A stretch of 64,000 nt of DNA, from NCBI RefSeq assembly GCF_002119665.1, contig NZ_CP021111.1:3720001-3784000 (forward strand). Direction: 5' to 3'. Position 1 is the stretch's first letter; each line of letters starts with the position of its first letter. The notes beneath the pieces were generated by a model. That model did no database searches. It had not been told where the DNA came from and worked only from the letters and a program-made list of their open reading frames with translations. The stretch is from Bordetella genomosp. 13. GTDB lineage: Bacteria > Pseudomonadota > Gammaproteobacteria > Burkholderiales > Burkholderiaceae_B. Shown piece by piece: positions 34,703 through 45,383 of this stretch. The translations under genes and the position numbers were made by a program.

Positions 34703-35497
34703 ATGATGCGCCGTTCCGTTCTCGCCCTCGTGCTGCTGCTGTCGATGCTGGCCGGTTGCGCCACGCGCGACCCTACCGGCCTGGACATCGACACCTCGGT
34801 CCAGGCCGTCAGCCATGGAAGCCGCGTGCGCCACGTCGTGCTGCACTACACCTCCACCACGCAGGAGCGGTCCCTGAAGCTGCTGTCGCAGGGCGGGGTC
34901 AGTTCGCATTACCTGATCACCGACGCCTCCACGCCCCGCATCTACCGGCTGGTATCCGAAAATCGCAGCGCCTGGCATGCCGGACCCAGCGGCTGGTACG
35001 GCCAGCCCTCGATCAACGCCACGTCCATAGGCATAGAGATCGTCAACAACGGCTGGACGGATGGCGCGGCCGGCCGGCAGTGGCAGCCGTATGCGCCCGC
35101 GCAGATCCATGCCCTGATTCCGCTGCTGCGCAACCTCATCGAGCGCCACGGCATCGAGCCGCAGAACGTGGTGGGGCACAGCGACGTGGCGCCCCAGCGC
35201 AAGTTGGATCCGGGCCCGCTGTTTCCGTGGCGCGAGCTGGCGCAGGCCGGCATCGGCCGCTGGTATGACGAGGCGGGCGCGGCGGCACATCTGGCGCGCT
35301 TGCAGGGCCAGCCTCTGCCCGAAGTGCTGTGGTTCCAGCAGCAACTGAAGCGGCTGGGCTACGAGTGCCCGCAGGACGGCCTGCTGGAGCGGCCCACGCG
35401 CAATGTGCTGGCCGCTTTCCAGATGCACTATCGCCCGGCGATTCATGACGGCACGCCGGATGCCGAAACCGCGGCCATCATGCTGGCCATGCCGTAG
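34703..35497 (+). CDS. N-acetylmuramoyl-L-alanine amidase lipoprotein (AmiD-like)
   Basis: A 264-residue amidase_2-type zinc enzyme that removes stem peptides from muropeptides. The signal ends in the lipobox LAGC (about residue 17), so it is an outer-membrane-facing lipoprotein like E. coli AmiD. Likely zinc ligands are His in HVVLHYTST and in VVGHSDVAPQRKLDPG. A peptidoglycan-binding helix bundle follows (WFQQQLKRLGYECPQDG). The start MMRRSVLALVLLLSML lies 11 bp after the methyltransferase, possibly in the same operon. Confidence 0.87.
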   Translation: MMRRSVLALVLLLSMLAGCATRDPTGLDIDTSVQAVSHGSRVRHVVLHYTSTTQERSLKLLSQGGVSSHYLITDASTPRIYRLVSENRSAWHAGPSGWYGQPSINATSIGIEIVNNGWTDGAAGRQWQPYAPAQIHALIPLLRNLIERHGIEPQNVVGHSDVAPQRKLDPGPLFPWRELAQAGIGRWYDEAGAAAHLARLQGQPLPEVLWFQQQLKRLGYECPQDGLLERPTRNVLAAFQMHYRPAIHDGTPDAETAAIMLAMP

Positions 35498-35584
35498 CGG
35501 CGCGAACCCGGGCGCCGCGGCCAAGGGCGATCGTGCCGCCCATGCCCCGGCGCGGCGCCGCTGCTCAAACCTGGCGGCCCGGGT

Positions 35585-36238
35585 TCAGGCCGCGCTGCCC
35601 CTGCGCAGGCGCGCCGCCACGCGCCACCCCAGCAGCAGCGCCAGCACCGCGCCATAGATCAGCGGTTCTTCGAAGTCGTTCTTGCCCGCCTTGTGCCACC
35701 AGTAGTGCAGGATCGCCAGCAGGCCGATCAGGTATACGGCACGATGCAGCGCCTGCCAGCGCCTCCCCATGCGCCGCATGGCCCATTGCGTGGAGGTGGC
35801 CGCCAGCGCGCTCATCAGCACGAAGGCGGCAAAGCCCACGGTGATGAAGGGACGTTCGCCCACGTCCTGGAGCATGGCCGCAGGATCCAGGCCGCGGTCC
35901 CACCATACCCAGGCAATGAAGTGCAGCAGGCCGTAGAAGAAGGCGAACAGCCCGCACATACGGCGCAGCCGCACCAGCGCGGGCTGGCCCGTCAGGCGGC
36001 GCAAGGGCGTGATGGCCAGGGTGACCAGCAGGCACACCAGCGTCCAGGTGCCCGACGATCGCGTCAGGAACTCCACGGGGTTGGCCGTCAGGCCGTCGTT
36101 GAAGCCCAGCCAGATCCAGCGAGCGAAAGGCAGCAGCCCCAGCACGAACAGGAAGGGCTTCATCCTGCCCACGGCGCGGGCGCCCAGCGACGGACGCGCG
36201 GGCGCGCGGCCCGATGACAACTTGGCGGATTCCTTCAT
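35585..36238 (-). CDS. msrQ: Heme-binding membrane subunit MsrQ
   Basis: A 217-residue inner-membrane cytochrome b of the ferric-reductase-like family. It passes electrons to MsrP for periplasmic methionine sulfoxide repair. About six helices are visible, with candidate heme-binding His in FFYGLLHFIAWVW, ALHRAVYLIGLLAILHYWWH and nearby. It follows msrP by 15 bp. Confidence 0.9.
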   Translation of the reverse strand: MKESAKLSSGRAPARPSLGARAVGRMKPFLFVLGLLPFARWIWLGFNDGLTANPVEFLTRSSGTWTLVCLLVTLAITPLRRLTGQPALVRLRRMCGLFAFFYGLLHFIAWVWWDRGLDPAAMLQDVGERPFITVGFAAFVLMSALAATSTQWAMRRMGRRWQALHRAVYLIGLLAILHYWWHKAGKNDFEEPLIYGAVLALLLGWRVAARLRRGSAA

Positions 36239-36253
36239 GGTCGCGGCGCCGGC

Positions 36254-37228
<975 letters not shown>

Positions 37229-37446
37229 GGCGGATCCCGAAAAGGAGGCGCCCGGCGGCGCCCATGACTGCGTAGACGCCGACGGGCCCGGTTTATTCCC
37301 TGCAGCCCAACTGGCGACGTACGGACTGCGCCTTGATCGCTCCGCCGTGCACCGGCGCCGACTATGCCCGGCCGGATGCGCCCGCACCGGGCCGTATACG
37401 CCTACCGGTCAGACAGCGCCGCCGCGATTGCGTTCCCGCGAGCGGT

Positions 37447-38115
37447 TCATTGTGCCGCGCCCGAACGCGGCATCAGCCATTGCTGCAGTTCCAGGACGCT
37501 GTTGACCACGGCCTGGGGAGCGCAGCTCTGCAATTCGGCGACGGTGTGCGCACCGTAGGCGACGCCCACCCCGTGCACGCCGGCGTTGGCCGCCATGCGC
37601 AGGTCATGCGAGGTGTCGCCGATCATGACGACGTTCTCGGGCGCCACGTCGAGTTCCTGCATCAATTCCTGCAGCATGGCGGGATGGGGCTTGCTGAAGG
37701 TCTCGTCGGCGGTGCGAGTGGCCGCGAACACGCCGCGCATGGCGGTGGCGGCCAGGGCGCGGTCCAGGCCGACACGGCTCTTGCCCGTGGCTACCGCCAG
37801 CAGCGTGTCGGTTCCGCCCAGCGCAGCCAGCATCTCGGCCACGCCATCGAACAGGCGCAGTTCGGGATCGCGCAGCAGGTAATGCGTGCGGTAGCGCTCG
37901 AGGAAGCGCGGCACCATGGACTGGGTAAGCGAGGGCACGGCGCGGCGCAGCGCGCTTTCCAGGGACAGCCCGATCACCCAGCTGGCCTCGGAGGCCGAGG
38001 GCACGGGCAGTTCCAGGTCGCGGCAGGCGCCCTGGATGGCCGCCACGATGCTGTGGGTGGAATCCATCAGGGTGCCGTCCCAGTCAAACACCACCAGCTT
38101 ATAGGGCTTGCTCAA
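37447..38115 (-). CDS. HAD-family phosphatase (Gph-like)
   Basis: A 222-residue haloacid dehalogenase-type phosphatase resembling phosphoglycolate phosphatase. Motif I is VFDWDGTLMDS at the N-terminus, motif II VATGKSR, motif III has Lys in SKPHPAML, and motif IV is MIGDTSHDLRMA. The start is TTG, overlapping the rluC TGA (TTGA), with GGAG eight bases upstream. The position after rluC is common in betaproteobacteria. The substrate is not certain. Confidence 0.86.
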   Translation of the reverse strand: MSKPYKLVVFDWDGTLMDSTHSIVAAIQGACRDLELPVPSASEASWVIGLSLESALRRAVPSLTQSMVPRFLERYRTHYLLRDPELRLFDGVAEMLAALGGTDTLLAVATGKSRVGLDRALAATAMRGVFAATRTADETFSKPHPAMLQELMQELDVAPENVVMIGDTSHDLRMAANAGVHGVGVAYGAHTVAELQSCAPQAVVNSVLELQQWLMPRSGAAQ

Positions 38116-39083
38116 GCCGTCGTCTCCAGTTGCTGCAAGAGTTGCACGCATGCCTTGGGCAGCGGCGCCTCGAGTTCCAGGGTTGCTCCGGTAAGGGGGT
38201 GCGGCAAGGTCAGCCGGTGCGCATGCAGGAACATGCGTGCGAACCCGCGGCGGGCGAATTCGGCCCGCACCTCGTCCGTCCCGTATTTGTCGTCGCCCAC
38301 AATGGGAAAGCCGCTGGCCGCCAGGTGCACGCGAATCTGGTGCGTGCGGCCGGTGCGCAGTTCGGCATCCACCAGACTGTAGCCGCCATACCGGCTTTTG
38401 AGTGTGACGATGGTGTGGGCCGGACGGCCGTCGCGCGTGTCGACCCGCACCCGGCGCTCGCCGCTGGCGGTGGTCCATTTGGTAAGGGGCAGGCGGATGT
38501 GCTGACGATCGTTCACCCAGTCGCCCTGCACCAGCGCGTAATAGTGTTTGCGGCCCCCGCCATCGCGCAGCATGGCGTGCAGGGCCAGCAGCGCGTTGCG
38601 CTTCTTGGCGACCATCAGCAGGCCGGAGGTCTCGCGGTCGAGGCGATGCACGAGTTCCAGGAAGCGCGCGTCGGGCCGCGCGGCGCGCAACTGCTCGATG
38701 ACGCCGAACGACACCCCGCTGCCGCCATGCACCGCCACGCCGGCCGGCTTGTCGATGACCAGCATGGCATCGTCTTCGTATACCACTGGAAATTCGGACG
38801 CCGGCACCGGACGCGGCGCACCGGGGTCGGGCAGGCGCAAGGGCGGCACCCGCACGGTGTCTCCCGCGGCCAGACGATAATCGGCGCTGATACGTCCCTT
38901 GTTCACACGGACTTCGCCGCCGCGGATGGCCTTGTAGATGTGGCTTTTGGGAACGCCTTTGCACAGGCGCAGCAGGAAGTTGTCGATGCGCTGCCCGTCG
39001 TGCTCAGCGCCCACCTCGACCAGACGGACGACCGGCTGTTCGGAGGACTTTGAAGTTTCTTTGCGCATTGCGGAAAGCGACAT
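38112..39083 (-). CDS. rluC: 23S rRNA pseudouridine synthase RluC
   Basis: A 323-residue RluA-family pseudouridine synthase, with RluC (23S U955/2504/2580) the best match because of its position divergent to rne. The N-terminal S4 domain has GQRIDNFLLRLCKGVPKSHI. The catalytic Asp is in HRLDRETSGLLMVAKK. The C-terminal RTGRTHQIRVHLAASGFPIVGD is typical. The start is uncertain, with a second ATG five codons in; neither has a good ribosome-binding site. The rne -10 box overlaps the start codon. Confidence 0.88.
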   Translation of the reverse strand: MSLSAMRKETSKSSEQPVVRLVEVGAEHDGQRIDNFLLRLCKGVPKSHIYKAIRGGEVRVNKGRISADYRLAAGDTVRVPPLRLPDPGAPRPVPASEFPVVYEDDAMLVIDKPAGVAVHGGSGVSFGVIEQLRAARPDARFLELVHRLDRETSGLLMVAKKRNALLALHAMLRDGGGRKHYYALVQGDWVNDRQHIRLPLTKWTTASGERRVRVDTRDGRPAHTIVTLKSRYGGYSLVDAELRTGRTHQIRVHLAASGFPIVGDDKYGTDEVRAEFARRGFARMFLHAHRLTLPHPLTGATLELEAPLPKACVQLLQQLETTA

Positions 39084-39605
39084 ATAATCGGGACAGCCTT
39101 AAGGGGCTGAACCAGCCGCTTGGCGTAGAGATGCAAGACAAGTTCGCGTCTCCGTCGAGCGCGCAGGCCATCATTGTACTTGTACAAAGTACTACGTGCG
39201 GGTTCAGTCCTGGGGTCTCTCGGTCGCCGGTGCAAGCGCGCCCTGTCGGACGGTGGTGTGGCACTCTATGCCCGCCTTCCTGGCAGGCCACGCCGCAGCC
39301 GCAAGTGGCTCTGAAGTGCAGCAAGAACCGTCATTATTAAATAAAGCACCAGGTGCGTGCGGGGGTACAAGCCTTGCCGCATCTGACGTTCCCAGCAACT
39401 CTCCGTCAACCACGTTCAGTGAACCTGACCCCCCTGCTGAAAGAACCTCGTGCCGTCCGGCACGACGTGCCCGCCTGACCCGCCGCGGATACGCCCGGGC
39501 CACAGCCCGGGTACGGTCCGCCTTCTTGCCTGCTTCAGTCCGCAGCCCGAGCGATCCGAGGTCACGCGCCGATATCGGCGTGTCATGACTTGGAGAATCG
39601 CACTC
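39061..39605 (+). promoter_or_regulatory. rne promoter and long 5' leader
   Basis: A perfect -10 TATAAT (39083-39088) with TTGCGC (39061-39066) 16 bases upstream puts the transcript start near 39095, leaving an untranslated leader of about 510 nt before the rne ATG at 39606. The leader holds an inverted repeat GTACTT-N5-AAGTAC (39166-39182) and an AU-rich stretch near 39333-39344. E. coli rne has a 361-nt leader whose hairpins allow feedback by RNase E. No protein gene is convincing here. Confidence 0.6.
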
Positions 39606-42600
39606 ATGAAGCGCATGCTGTTTAATGCAACGCACCAGGAAGAACTGCGCGTTGCCATCGTCGATGGGCAGAAGCTCATCGACCTCGACATCGAGATCGC
39701 CGGCCGCGAACAGCGCAAAGGCAACATCTACAAAGGCGTCATCACCCGCATCGAACCCGGCCTCGAGGCCTGCTTCGTCAACTACGGCGAAGAACGCCAC
39801 GGCTTCCTGCCGTTCAAGGAAGTGGCCCGCAGCTACTTCAAGGAAGGCGTCGACGTGCGCACCGCGCGCATCCAGGACGCCCTGAAGGAAGGCCAGGAAA
39901 TCATCGTCCAGGTCGAGAAGGAAGAACGCGGCAACAAGGGCGCCGCCCTCACCACGTTCATCTCGCTCGCCGGCCGCTATCTGGTCCTGATGCCCAACAA
40001 CCCCCGCGGCGGCGGCGTTTCGCGCCGTGTCGAGGGCGAAGACCGCCAGGAGCTGCGCGACACGATGGAGCAGCTCGACGTGCCGCAAGGCATGAGCATC
40101 ATCGCGCGCACCGCCGGCATCGGCCGCAGCGTCGAGGAACTGCAATGGGACATGGCGTACCTGATGCAGCTGTGGACGGCCATCGACAGCGCCGCCCGCG
40201 ACAACGCCGCGCCCATCCTGATCTACCTGGAGTCCAGCCTGGTCATCCGGGCCATCCGCGACTACTTCTCGCCTGAAATCGGCGAGATCCTGATCGATAC
40301 CGACGAGATCGCCGACCAGGCCACCGCGTTCATGAGCGTGGTGATGCCGGACAACGTCCAGCGCGTGAAGCGCTATCGCGACGACATCCCGCTGTTCTCG
40401 CGCTTCCAGATCGAACACCAGATCGAAACCGCGTACTCGCGCACCGTGCAGCTGCCCTCGGGCGGCGCCGTGGTAATCGACCACACCGAGGCGCTGGTGG
40501 CGGTGGACGTCAACTCGGCGCGTTCGACCCGCGGAGCCGACATCGAGGAAACCGCGCTGCGCACCAACCTGGAAGCGGCCGACGAAGTGGCCCGCCAGTT
40601 GCGCCTGCGCGACCTGGGCGGCCTGATCGTCATCGACTTCATCGACATGGAAGAGGGAAAGAACCAGCGCGCGGTCGAACAGCGCCTGCGCGATGCCCTG
40701 CATTTCGATCGCGCCCGCGTGCAGATGGGCAAGATCTCGCGCTTCGGCCTGATGGAGCTGTCCCGCCAGCGCCTGCGTCCGGCCCTTAACGAGGGTTCGC
40801 ACATCACCTGCCCGCGCTGCAACGGCACCGGCGTGATCCGCGACGCGGAATCCAGCGCCCTGCACGTGCTGCGCCTGCTGCAGGAAGAAGCCATGAAGGA
40901 GAACACCGCGGCGGTGCACGCCCAGGTGCCTGTGGAAGTGGCCACTTTCCTGCTGAACGAAAAGCGCGCCGACATCGCCAAGATGGAAGCCCGCCTGAAG
41001 GTCAACCTGGTGCTCATTCCCAACAAGCACCTGGAAACCCCGCACCACCACATCGAGCGCCTGCGCCACGACGACCCGCGTCTGGAAGAGGCCAGGACCA
41101 GTTTCGAACTGGCCCAGGCCCCCGCCACCGACTTGGCCTGGGCGCCCCGTGAACAGGAAGCCAAGGCCAAGCCCGAAGCCCTGGTCAAGGGCATTACGCC
41201 GTCGCAACCTGCCCCCATTTCCACCCCCGCTCCCGCGCCTGCCGTCGCGCCGCAGCCCGCTCCAGCGGCCACGGCCGGTCTGGGCGGCTGGTTCAAGCGC
41301 CTGACGAACTGGCTCAGCGGCACGACCGCCGCACCGGCCGCCGCGCCCGCCGCCGAACCGCAGGAAGAGACCCGTCGCGGCACCTCCGGCTCCAGCCGTG
41401 GCCGCCGCGGCCATGACGGCCAGGAACGCCGCGGCGAACGCCATGGTTCCGACCGCAATCGCGGCCGTCGCGGCGAAGGCCGAGGCGAGGCTGGCGACGC
41501 CGAACTCGGCGGCAACCGTCGCGGCGGTCGCCGCGGCGAAGAGCGCACCGACCGTCCGCAGCGTCCCGAGCGTGAACGCGAGCGCGAAGCCGCCGCGCCG
41601 GTCGCCGCCGCCCGTCCCGAGCGCGCCCCGGCGCCCGCCGCCGAAGGCGACGACGCCGCCGCCGGCACCCGCCGCGGCCGTGGCCGCCGCGGACGCGGAC
41701 GTCGCGAGGAAGGCGCTCCGCAAGGCGCGCTGAGCGACCAGGAAAACATGGTCGCAGCCCTGGCCGAGACCGTCGCATCGGCCCTGCCGGCCGAACAGCG
41801 GGCCACGCCCGCCAATGTGCCGGCCGAGCCCCGCGACAAGGCTGTTGACCTCGAGGATGCCGAGGACGTGCAGGCCGACGGTGTGGTCGCCGAAGGCGAA
41901 GGCGCCGAAGCCGGCGCCGATCCCGAGCGCAAGCGCCGTCGCCGTCGCAGCCGTCGCGGCCGCCGCGGCGCCGACGAAGCGTCGGCACTGGCCGGCGAAG
42001 GCCAGGACGGCGACGCCCTGGCGCAGGACGCCCAGGAAGCGCTGCAGGACGTCGCGGCCGAAACCGAGCCGGCTTCGCCCGCTTCGACCGAGGCGCCGAC
42101 GTACGCCGCCGCCGTGCAGGCTGCCACACCCGCCCCGCAGGCCGCCGCGGTCCAGCCGTCCGCTCCGCAGGCGCCCGTCGAGCCGGTCGTCGAGGCCCAG
42201 CCGGCCGTGACGGCCGAGCCGGCGCAGTCCGAGCAGGCCCCGGCCGAACCGGCCACCCCGGCCGCGCCCTGGACGGCGCAACCCGCCGCGCCGGTCGAGC
42301 AGTCCGCTGCGCCCACGCCCGTGCAGGCCGCCGAACCGGCCCCGGTCACCGAGACCAGTGCTGCCGAAGCCCCTGCCCCGGCCGAAGAGCCAGCCCCGCT
42401 GGCCGCTCCGGTCCAATCGGCTCCGGCCCCGGCGCCCGCCGCGACCATGGCGCCCCCGGCAGCCCCGGCCGCCGCTCCGCAGCCGCCTGCGGCCCAGGCG
42501 CCCATCTCCGTCGCGCCCGCCGCGCCGGCCGCCACCACGCAGGGCCTGCATGCGATCGTCAACGCCGCCGGCCTGACGTGGGTCGAAACCGACCCCGAGC

Positions 42601-42722
42601 GCCACGCGCAGACCCAGCAGCGCATCGCCGCCTCCGCTACGCCCGTGCGCCTCGGCCGCGAGCGCAAGCCTGTGCCGCCGGTGTCCTCCGCGCCGCTGCA
42701 GCAGGTGGAAACCCGCCGCTAA
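39606..42722 (+). CDS. rne: Ribonuclease E
   Basis: A 1038-residue endoribonuclease and degradosome scaffold. The N-terminal catalytic half begins [20 protein letters not shown] with the S1 domain. The magnesium-site Asp residues lie in [10 protein letters not shown] and [12 protein letters not shown], and the Zn-link is CPRCNGTG. A short amphipathic segment [12 protein letters not shown] (about 560) should anchor it to the inner membrane. The C-terminal half is disordered: Arg/Gly/Glu-rich RNA-binding blocks (residues ~580-800), then a long Ala/Pro-rich tail, ending in a conserved [20 protein letters not shown] motif. GGAG lies 13 bases before the ATG. A terminator follows. Confidence 0.94.
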   Translation: MKRMLFNATHQEELRVAIVDGQKLIDLDIEIAGREQRKGNIYKGVITRIEPGLEACFVNYGEERHGFLPFKEVARSYFKEGVDVRTARIQDALKEGQEIIVQVEKEERGNKGAALTTFISLAGRYLVLMPNNPRGGGVSRRVEGEDRQELRDTMEQLDVPQGMSIIARTAGIGRSVEELQWDMAYLMQLWTAIDSAARDNAAPILIYLESSLVIRAIRDYFSPEIGEILIDTDEIADQATAFMSVVMPDNVQRVKRYRDDIPLFSRFQIEHQIETAYSRTVQLPSGGAVVIDHTEALVAVDVNSARSTRGADIEETALRTNLEAADEVARQLRLRDLGGLIVIDFIDMEEGKNQRAVEQRLRDALHFDRARVQMGKISRFGLMELSRQRLRPALNEGSHITCPRCNGTGVIRDAESSALHVLRLLQEEAMKENTAAVHAQVPVEVATFLLNEKRADIAKMEARLKVNLVLIPNKHLETPHHHIERLRHDDPRLEEARTSFELAQAPATDLAWAPREQEAKAKPEALVKGITPSQPAPISTPAPAPAVAPQPAPAATAGLGGWFKRLTNWLSGTTAAPAAAPAAEPQEETRRGTSGSSRGRRGHDGQERRGERHGSDRNRGRRGEGRGEAGDAELGGNRRGGRRGEERTDRPQRPEREREREAAAPVAAARPERAPAPAAEGDDAAAGTRRGRGRRGRGRREEGAPQGALSDQENMVAALAETVASALPAEQRATPANVPAEPRDKAVDLEDAEDVQADGVVAEGEGAEAGADPERKRRRRRSRRGRRGADEASALAGEGQDGDALAQDAQEALQDVAAETEPASPASTEAPTYAAAVQAATPAPQAAAVQPSAPQAPVEPVVEAQPAVTAEPAQSEQAPAEPATPAAPWTAQPAAPVEQSAAPTPVQAAEPAPVTETSAAEAPAPAEEPAPLAAPVQSAPAPAPAATMAPPAAPAAAPQPPAAQAPISVAPAAPAATTQGLHAIVNAAGLTWVETDPERHAQTQQRIAASATPVRLGRERKPVPPVSSAPLQQVETRR

Positions 42723-42742
42723 GCCGCGCGACACCACAAGGC

Positions 42743-42777
42743 AAAAAGCCCGTCGAGAGGATCGACGGGCTTTTTTT
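42743..42777 (+). terminator. rne terminator
   Basis: A nine-base stem GCCCGTCGA (42748-42756) pairs with TCGACGGGC (42762-42770). It is preceded by AAAAA and followed by seven Ts, a textbook intrinsic terminator about 20 bp after the rne stop. Confidence 0.93.
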
Positions 42778-42823
42778 CGGGTGAGCATCCAGCCCGCGAC
42801 CAGTGCTGCGCCTGGACAGCGTT

Positions 42824-44380
42824 TCAGGCCGACCGACCCTCCCGCGGCAGGTCCGGGCAACGCGTCTTTCCCAGGCCGGGTGAGAAAACAAGGTAGCTGG
42901 CGATGGCCAGCACGAAGGCGCTGGCCGCCCCGTACACCATCACCCAGCCGAAGCCCGACACCAGGGCGGCATGCACCGCATCGGCCGGAGAGGCCACGTG
43001 GGCCAGCAGGTCCGCCCCGCCATTCCGCACGGATACGTTGCCGGACGCGATCACTTCGGCATAGCGGCGCAGCGCCGCGCCGCGGGCCGCGCCATGCACG
43101 TCGCCCAGGCACGCCATGATTCCTTCCACCAGCACGAGGCCCATCACCGCGATGTTGAAGGCCAGCGAGATCATCCGCGCGCTGGTGTCGGCGCCCGAGG
43201 CCATGCCGGCGCGCGAGGCCGGCACCGCGGCAGTGATCGTGTTGGTGCTGGTGGTGTTGACCAGCCCCAGGCCGATACCCGCTAGCACGCAGCCCGGCAG
43301 CATCAGCCAGCCCGGCTGGGACGCGGCGCTGCCGATGCGCATCAGCACGAAGCCCAGGCCGATGAACGACAGCCCCAGCGGAATCACCACCCCGGGGTGC
43401 CAACGCAGGGACAGCCGCTCGGCCAGAGGCGGGACGAACAGCGTGGGCAAGGTGTATGCCAGCAGGGCGAGCCCGGTATGCACGCTGTCGTAGCCCAGGC
43501 CAGCCTGGAAATAGATCGGCAGATAGACGATGAAAGGCCAGAAGCTGAAGTTCTGCCCCATCGAGCCCAGCAAGGCGCCGGAGAAGTTCCGCACGCGAAA
43601 GACCGAAAATTCGATCATGGGCCGCCGGCTGGCCCGCTCGGCGAAGACGAACGCGACGAAACCGGCCATCGACAGCCCGATGATGCCGAGCGCCGCCGGG
43701 CTGGCGAAGCCCAGCACGGGGGCCTGCGTGACGAACAGCACCAGACAGAACACGGACAGCGACAGCGTGGCGATGCCCGCGACGTCGAGATGGGTGGCGT
43801 CGGGATCGCGCGATTCCTCCACGCCCATATGGCTCAGCGCCAGGGTAACGGCCGCCAGCACGAGGTGCACCAGGAACACCCACTGCCAGCTGGCCACGGC
43901 CAGGATAATGCCGCCCACGACAGGGCCGAACCCCAGCCCGGCGCCGAACACGATGCCCCACCACGCGAAGGCCCGGGCACGTGCCGGCCCCTGGCGGAAC
44001 TGATTGGACAGGATCGCGATCTGGCATATCAGCATCATCGCGCCGCTCAGCCCCTGGAGGAAACGCGCCACGATCAGGACGGAAGCGCTGTCGGTCGCGC
44101 CGCACACCAGCGACGTCGCCCCGAAGGCCGCGATGCCGACGTTGAACACCCGCTTGCGGCCATGGCGGTCGGCCAGCGTGCCGACCGCCATCAGGATCGT
44201 CGTCATGGCGATGGTGTACGCCGCCATGACCCACTGCAGCTGCCGGAAGCTGGCCCCCATGACGTGCTCGATGGTGGACAGGATCGGCGGAACGCTGGAT
44301 ATCTCCAGCCCCAGCATCGATGCGGACAGGCAGACGGCCGCCAGGGCGTATGCCCCCCGCCGTGTCGAAGACGACTCCAC
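42824..44380 (-). CDS. MFS transporter (DHA2-like, 14-helix type)
   Basis: A 518-residue major-facilitator drug/proton antiporter-like protein with about 14 hydrophobic helices. The loop 2-3 motif reads GTLADRHGRKRVFNVG. Motif C-like glycines occur in WWGIVFGAGLGFGPVVGG, typical of DHA efflux systems. The start is GTG with GGGAGG six bases upstream. It is divergent from a LysR gene, with a perfect operator palindrome between them, so it is probably induced by the LysR ligand. The substrate is unknown. Confidence 0.86.
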   Translation of the reverse strand: MESSSTRRGAYALAAVCLSASMLGLEISSVPPILSTIEHVMGASFRQLQWVMAAYTIAMTTILMAVGTLADRHGRKRVFNVGIAAFGATSLVCGATDSASVLIVARFLQGLSGAMMLICQIAILSNQFRQGPARARAFAWWGIVFGAGLGFGPVVGGIILAVASWQWVFLVHLVLAAVTLALSHMGVEESRDPDATHLDVAGIATLSLSVFCLVLFVTQAPVLGFASPAALGIIGLSMAGFVAFVFAERASRRPMIEFSVFRVRNFSGALLGSMGQNFSFWPFIVYLPIYFQAGLGYDSVHTGLALLAYTLPTLFVPPLAERLSLRWHPGVVIPLGLSFIGLGFVLMRIGSAASQPGWLMLPGCVLAGIGLGLVNTTSTNTITAAVPASRAGMASGADTSARMISLAFNIAVMGLVLVEGIMACLGDVHGAARGAALRRYAEVIASGNVSVRNGGADLLAHVASPADAVHAALVSGFGWVMVYGAASAFVLAIASYLVFSPGLGKTRCPDLPREGRSA

Positions 44381-44453
44381 GTAGTACCTCCCAGGATTGC
44401 ACCGGCGCGGACAGCGCCGTAGGCATGATAGGAAGGGGCAAGTCATTCATCAA

Positions 44454-44473
44454 TGATATGCTCGGACATATCA
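44454..44473. promoter_or_regulatory. Palindromic operator between MFS and LysR genes
   Basis: A perfect 7-bp inverted repeat TGATATG-N6-CATATCA fills 44454-44473. It starts with T and has the dyad form expected for a LysR binding site. It lies 17 bp upstream of the LysR start and 74 bp upstream of the MFS start. Confidence 0.6.
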
Positions 44474-44489
44474 GAGACAACAATTCGTG

Positions 44490-45371
44490 ATGACCATGAA
44501 CAGACCCGTGCTGGACATCGAATCGGTGCAGGCGTTCGTCGCCATCGCCGACTTCCAGAGCTTCACCAAGGCGGCGGACGCGCTGGGCACCACGCAGGGC
44601 GCCATCAGCGTGAAGCTGAAGCGGCTGGAAGACCGCCTGGGCAGCAGACTGATCGAACGCACGCCCCGGCAGGTGCGGCTGTCCGCTCCCGGGGCCGTCT
44701 TCATCAACGCCGCGCGGGAATTCCTGGCCGCGCATGATCGCGCGGTGGCCACGCTGTCGGCGCCGTGCCGGCGCTTTCGCCTGGGCATCGCCGAGTACGT
44801 GGCCGGGGCGGAATTTCCCATGGTGCTGGCACGCCTGAACGAACGCGACCCCGCGCTGACCATCGAGGTGCGCCTCGAAAGCTCGACCAGCCTGCTCGAC
44901 GCGTATGACGGCGGCGAACTGGATGCCGTCATCGTCCGCCAGGAAGACGATCGCCGCGATGGCGAAGACCTGGGCCCGGAGCACTTCGGCTGGTTCGCGG
45001 CGCCCTGTTTCCACCAGCAGCCCGAGAAACCCTTGCGTCTCGCGGCGCTCGCCCCTTGCTGCCGGGTGCGCGACATTGCCACGCGCGCGCTGCTGGACGC
45101 GGGCATCCCGTGGACCGAAGTCTTCGTGGGCGGCGGCCATGCGGCGGTGGTGGCAGCCGTGTCGGCCGGCCTGGCGGTGGCGGCGTTCTCGTGCCGCCTG
45201 GCACCGCCCGACACCCTCGAAGTCAGTCAACGCCTGGGGCTGCCCGCCCTGCCGTCCTCACGCATCATGATGCACTCCACGCTGACCGACCCGCGATCTC
45301 GCGACGCCCTGCGCACCCTCGCCGCCGCGTTCCGCGAGCATCGCACGCCCCGGCAGGCCGAAGCGGCGTGA
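44490..45371 (+). CDS. LysR-family regulator of the MFS gene
   Basis: A 293-residue LysR regulator. The HTH spans about residues 10-65 (SFTKAADALGTTQGAISVKL, RLEDRLGSRLIERTPRQVRL). The effector domain has FRLGIAEYVAGAEFPMVLA and the later VFVGGGHAAVVAAVSAGLAV. It is divergent from the MFS transporter. GTG 44487, ATG 44490 and ATG 44496 are all possible starts. It is convergent with the MocR gene, 12 bp apart. Confidence 0.85.
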   Translation: MTMNRPVLDIESVQAFVAIADFQSFTKAADALGTTQGAISVKLKRLEDRLGSRLIERTPRQVRLSAPGAVFINAAREFLAAHDRAVATLSAPCRRFRLGIAEYVAGAEFPMVLARLNERDPALTIEVRLESSTSLLDAYDGGELDAVIVRQEDDRRDGEDLGPEHFGWFAAPCFHQQPEKPLRLAALAPCCRVRDIATRALLDAGIPWTEVFVGGGHAAVVAAVSAGLAVAAFSCRLAPPDTLEVSQRLGLPALPSSRIMMHSTLTDPRSRDALRTLAAAFREHRTPRQAEAA

Positions 45372-45383
45372 CGCACCCCCGCC

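Noticed and set aside
39204..45230. A 2008-codon open frame on the minus strand antisense to rne and beyond
   Set aside because: It runs across rne, the terminator, the MFS gene and the LysR gene; its composition (Gly/Arg/His-rich, low complexity) mirrors the GC-rich genes on other frames, and it has no recognisable domain.
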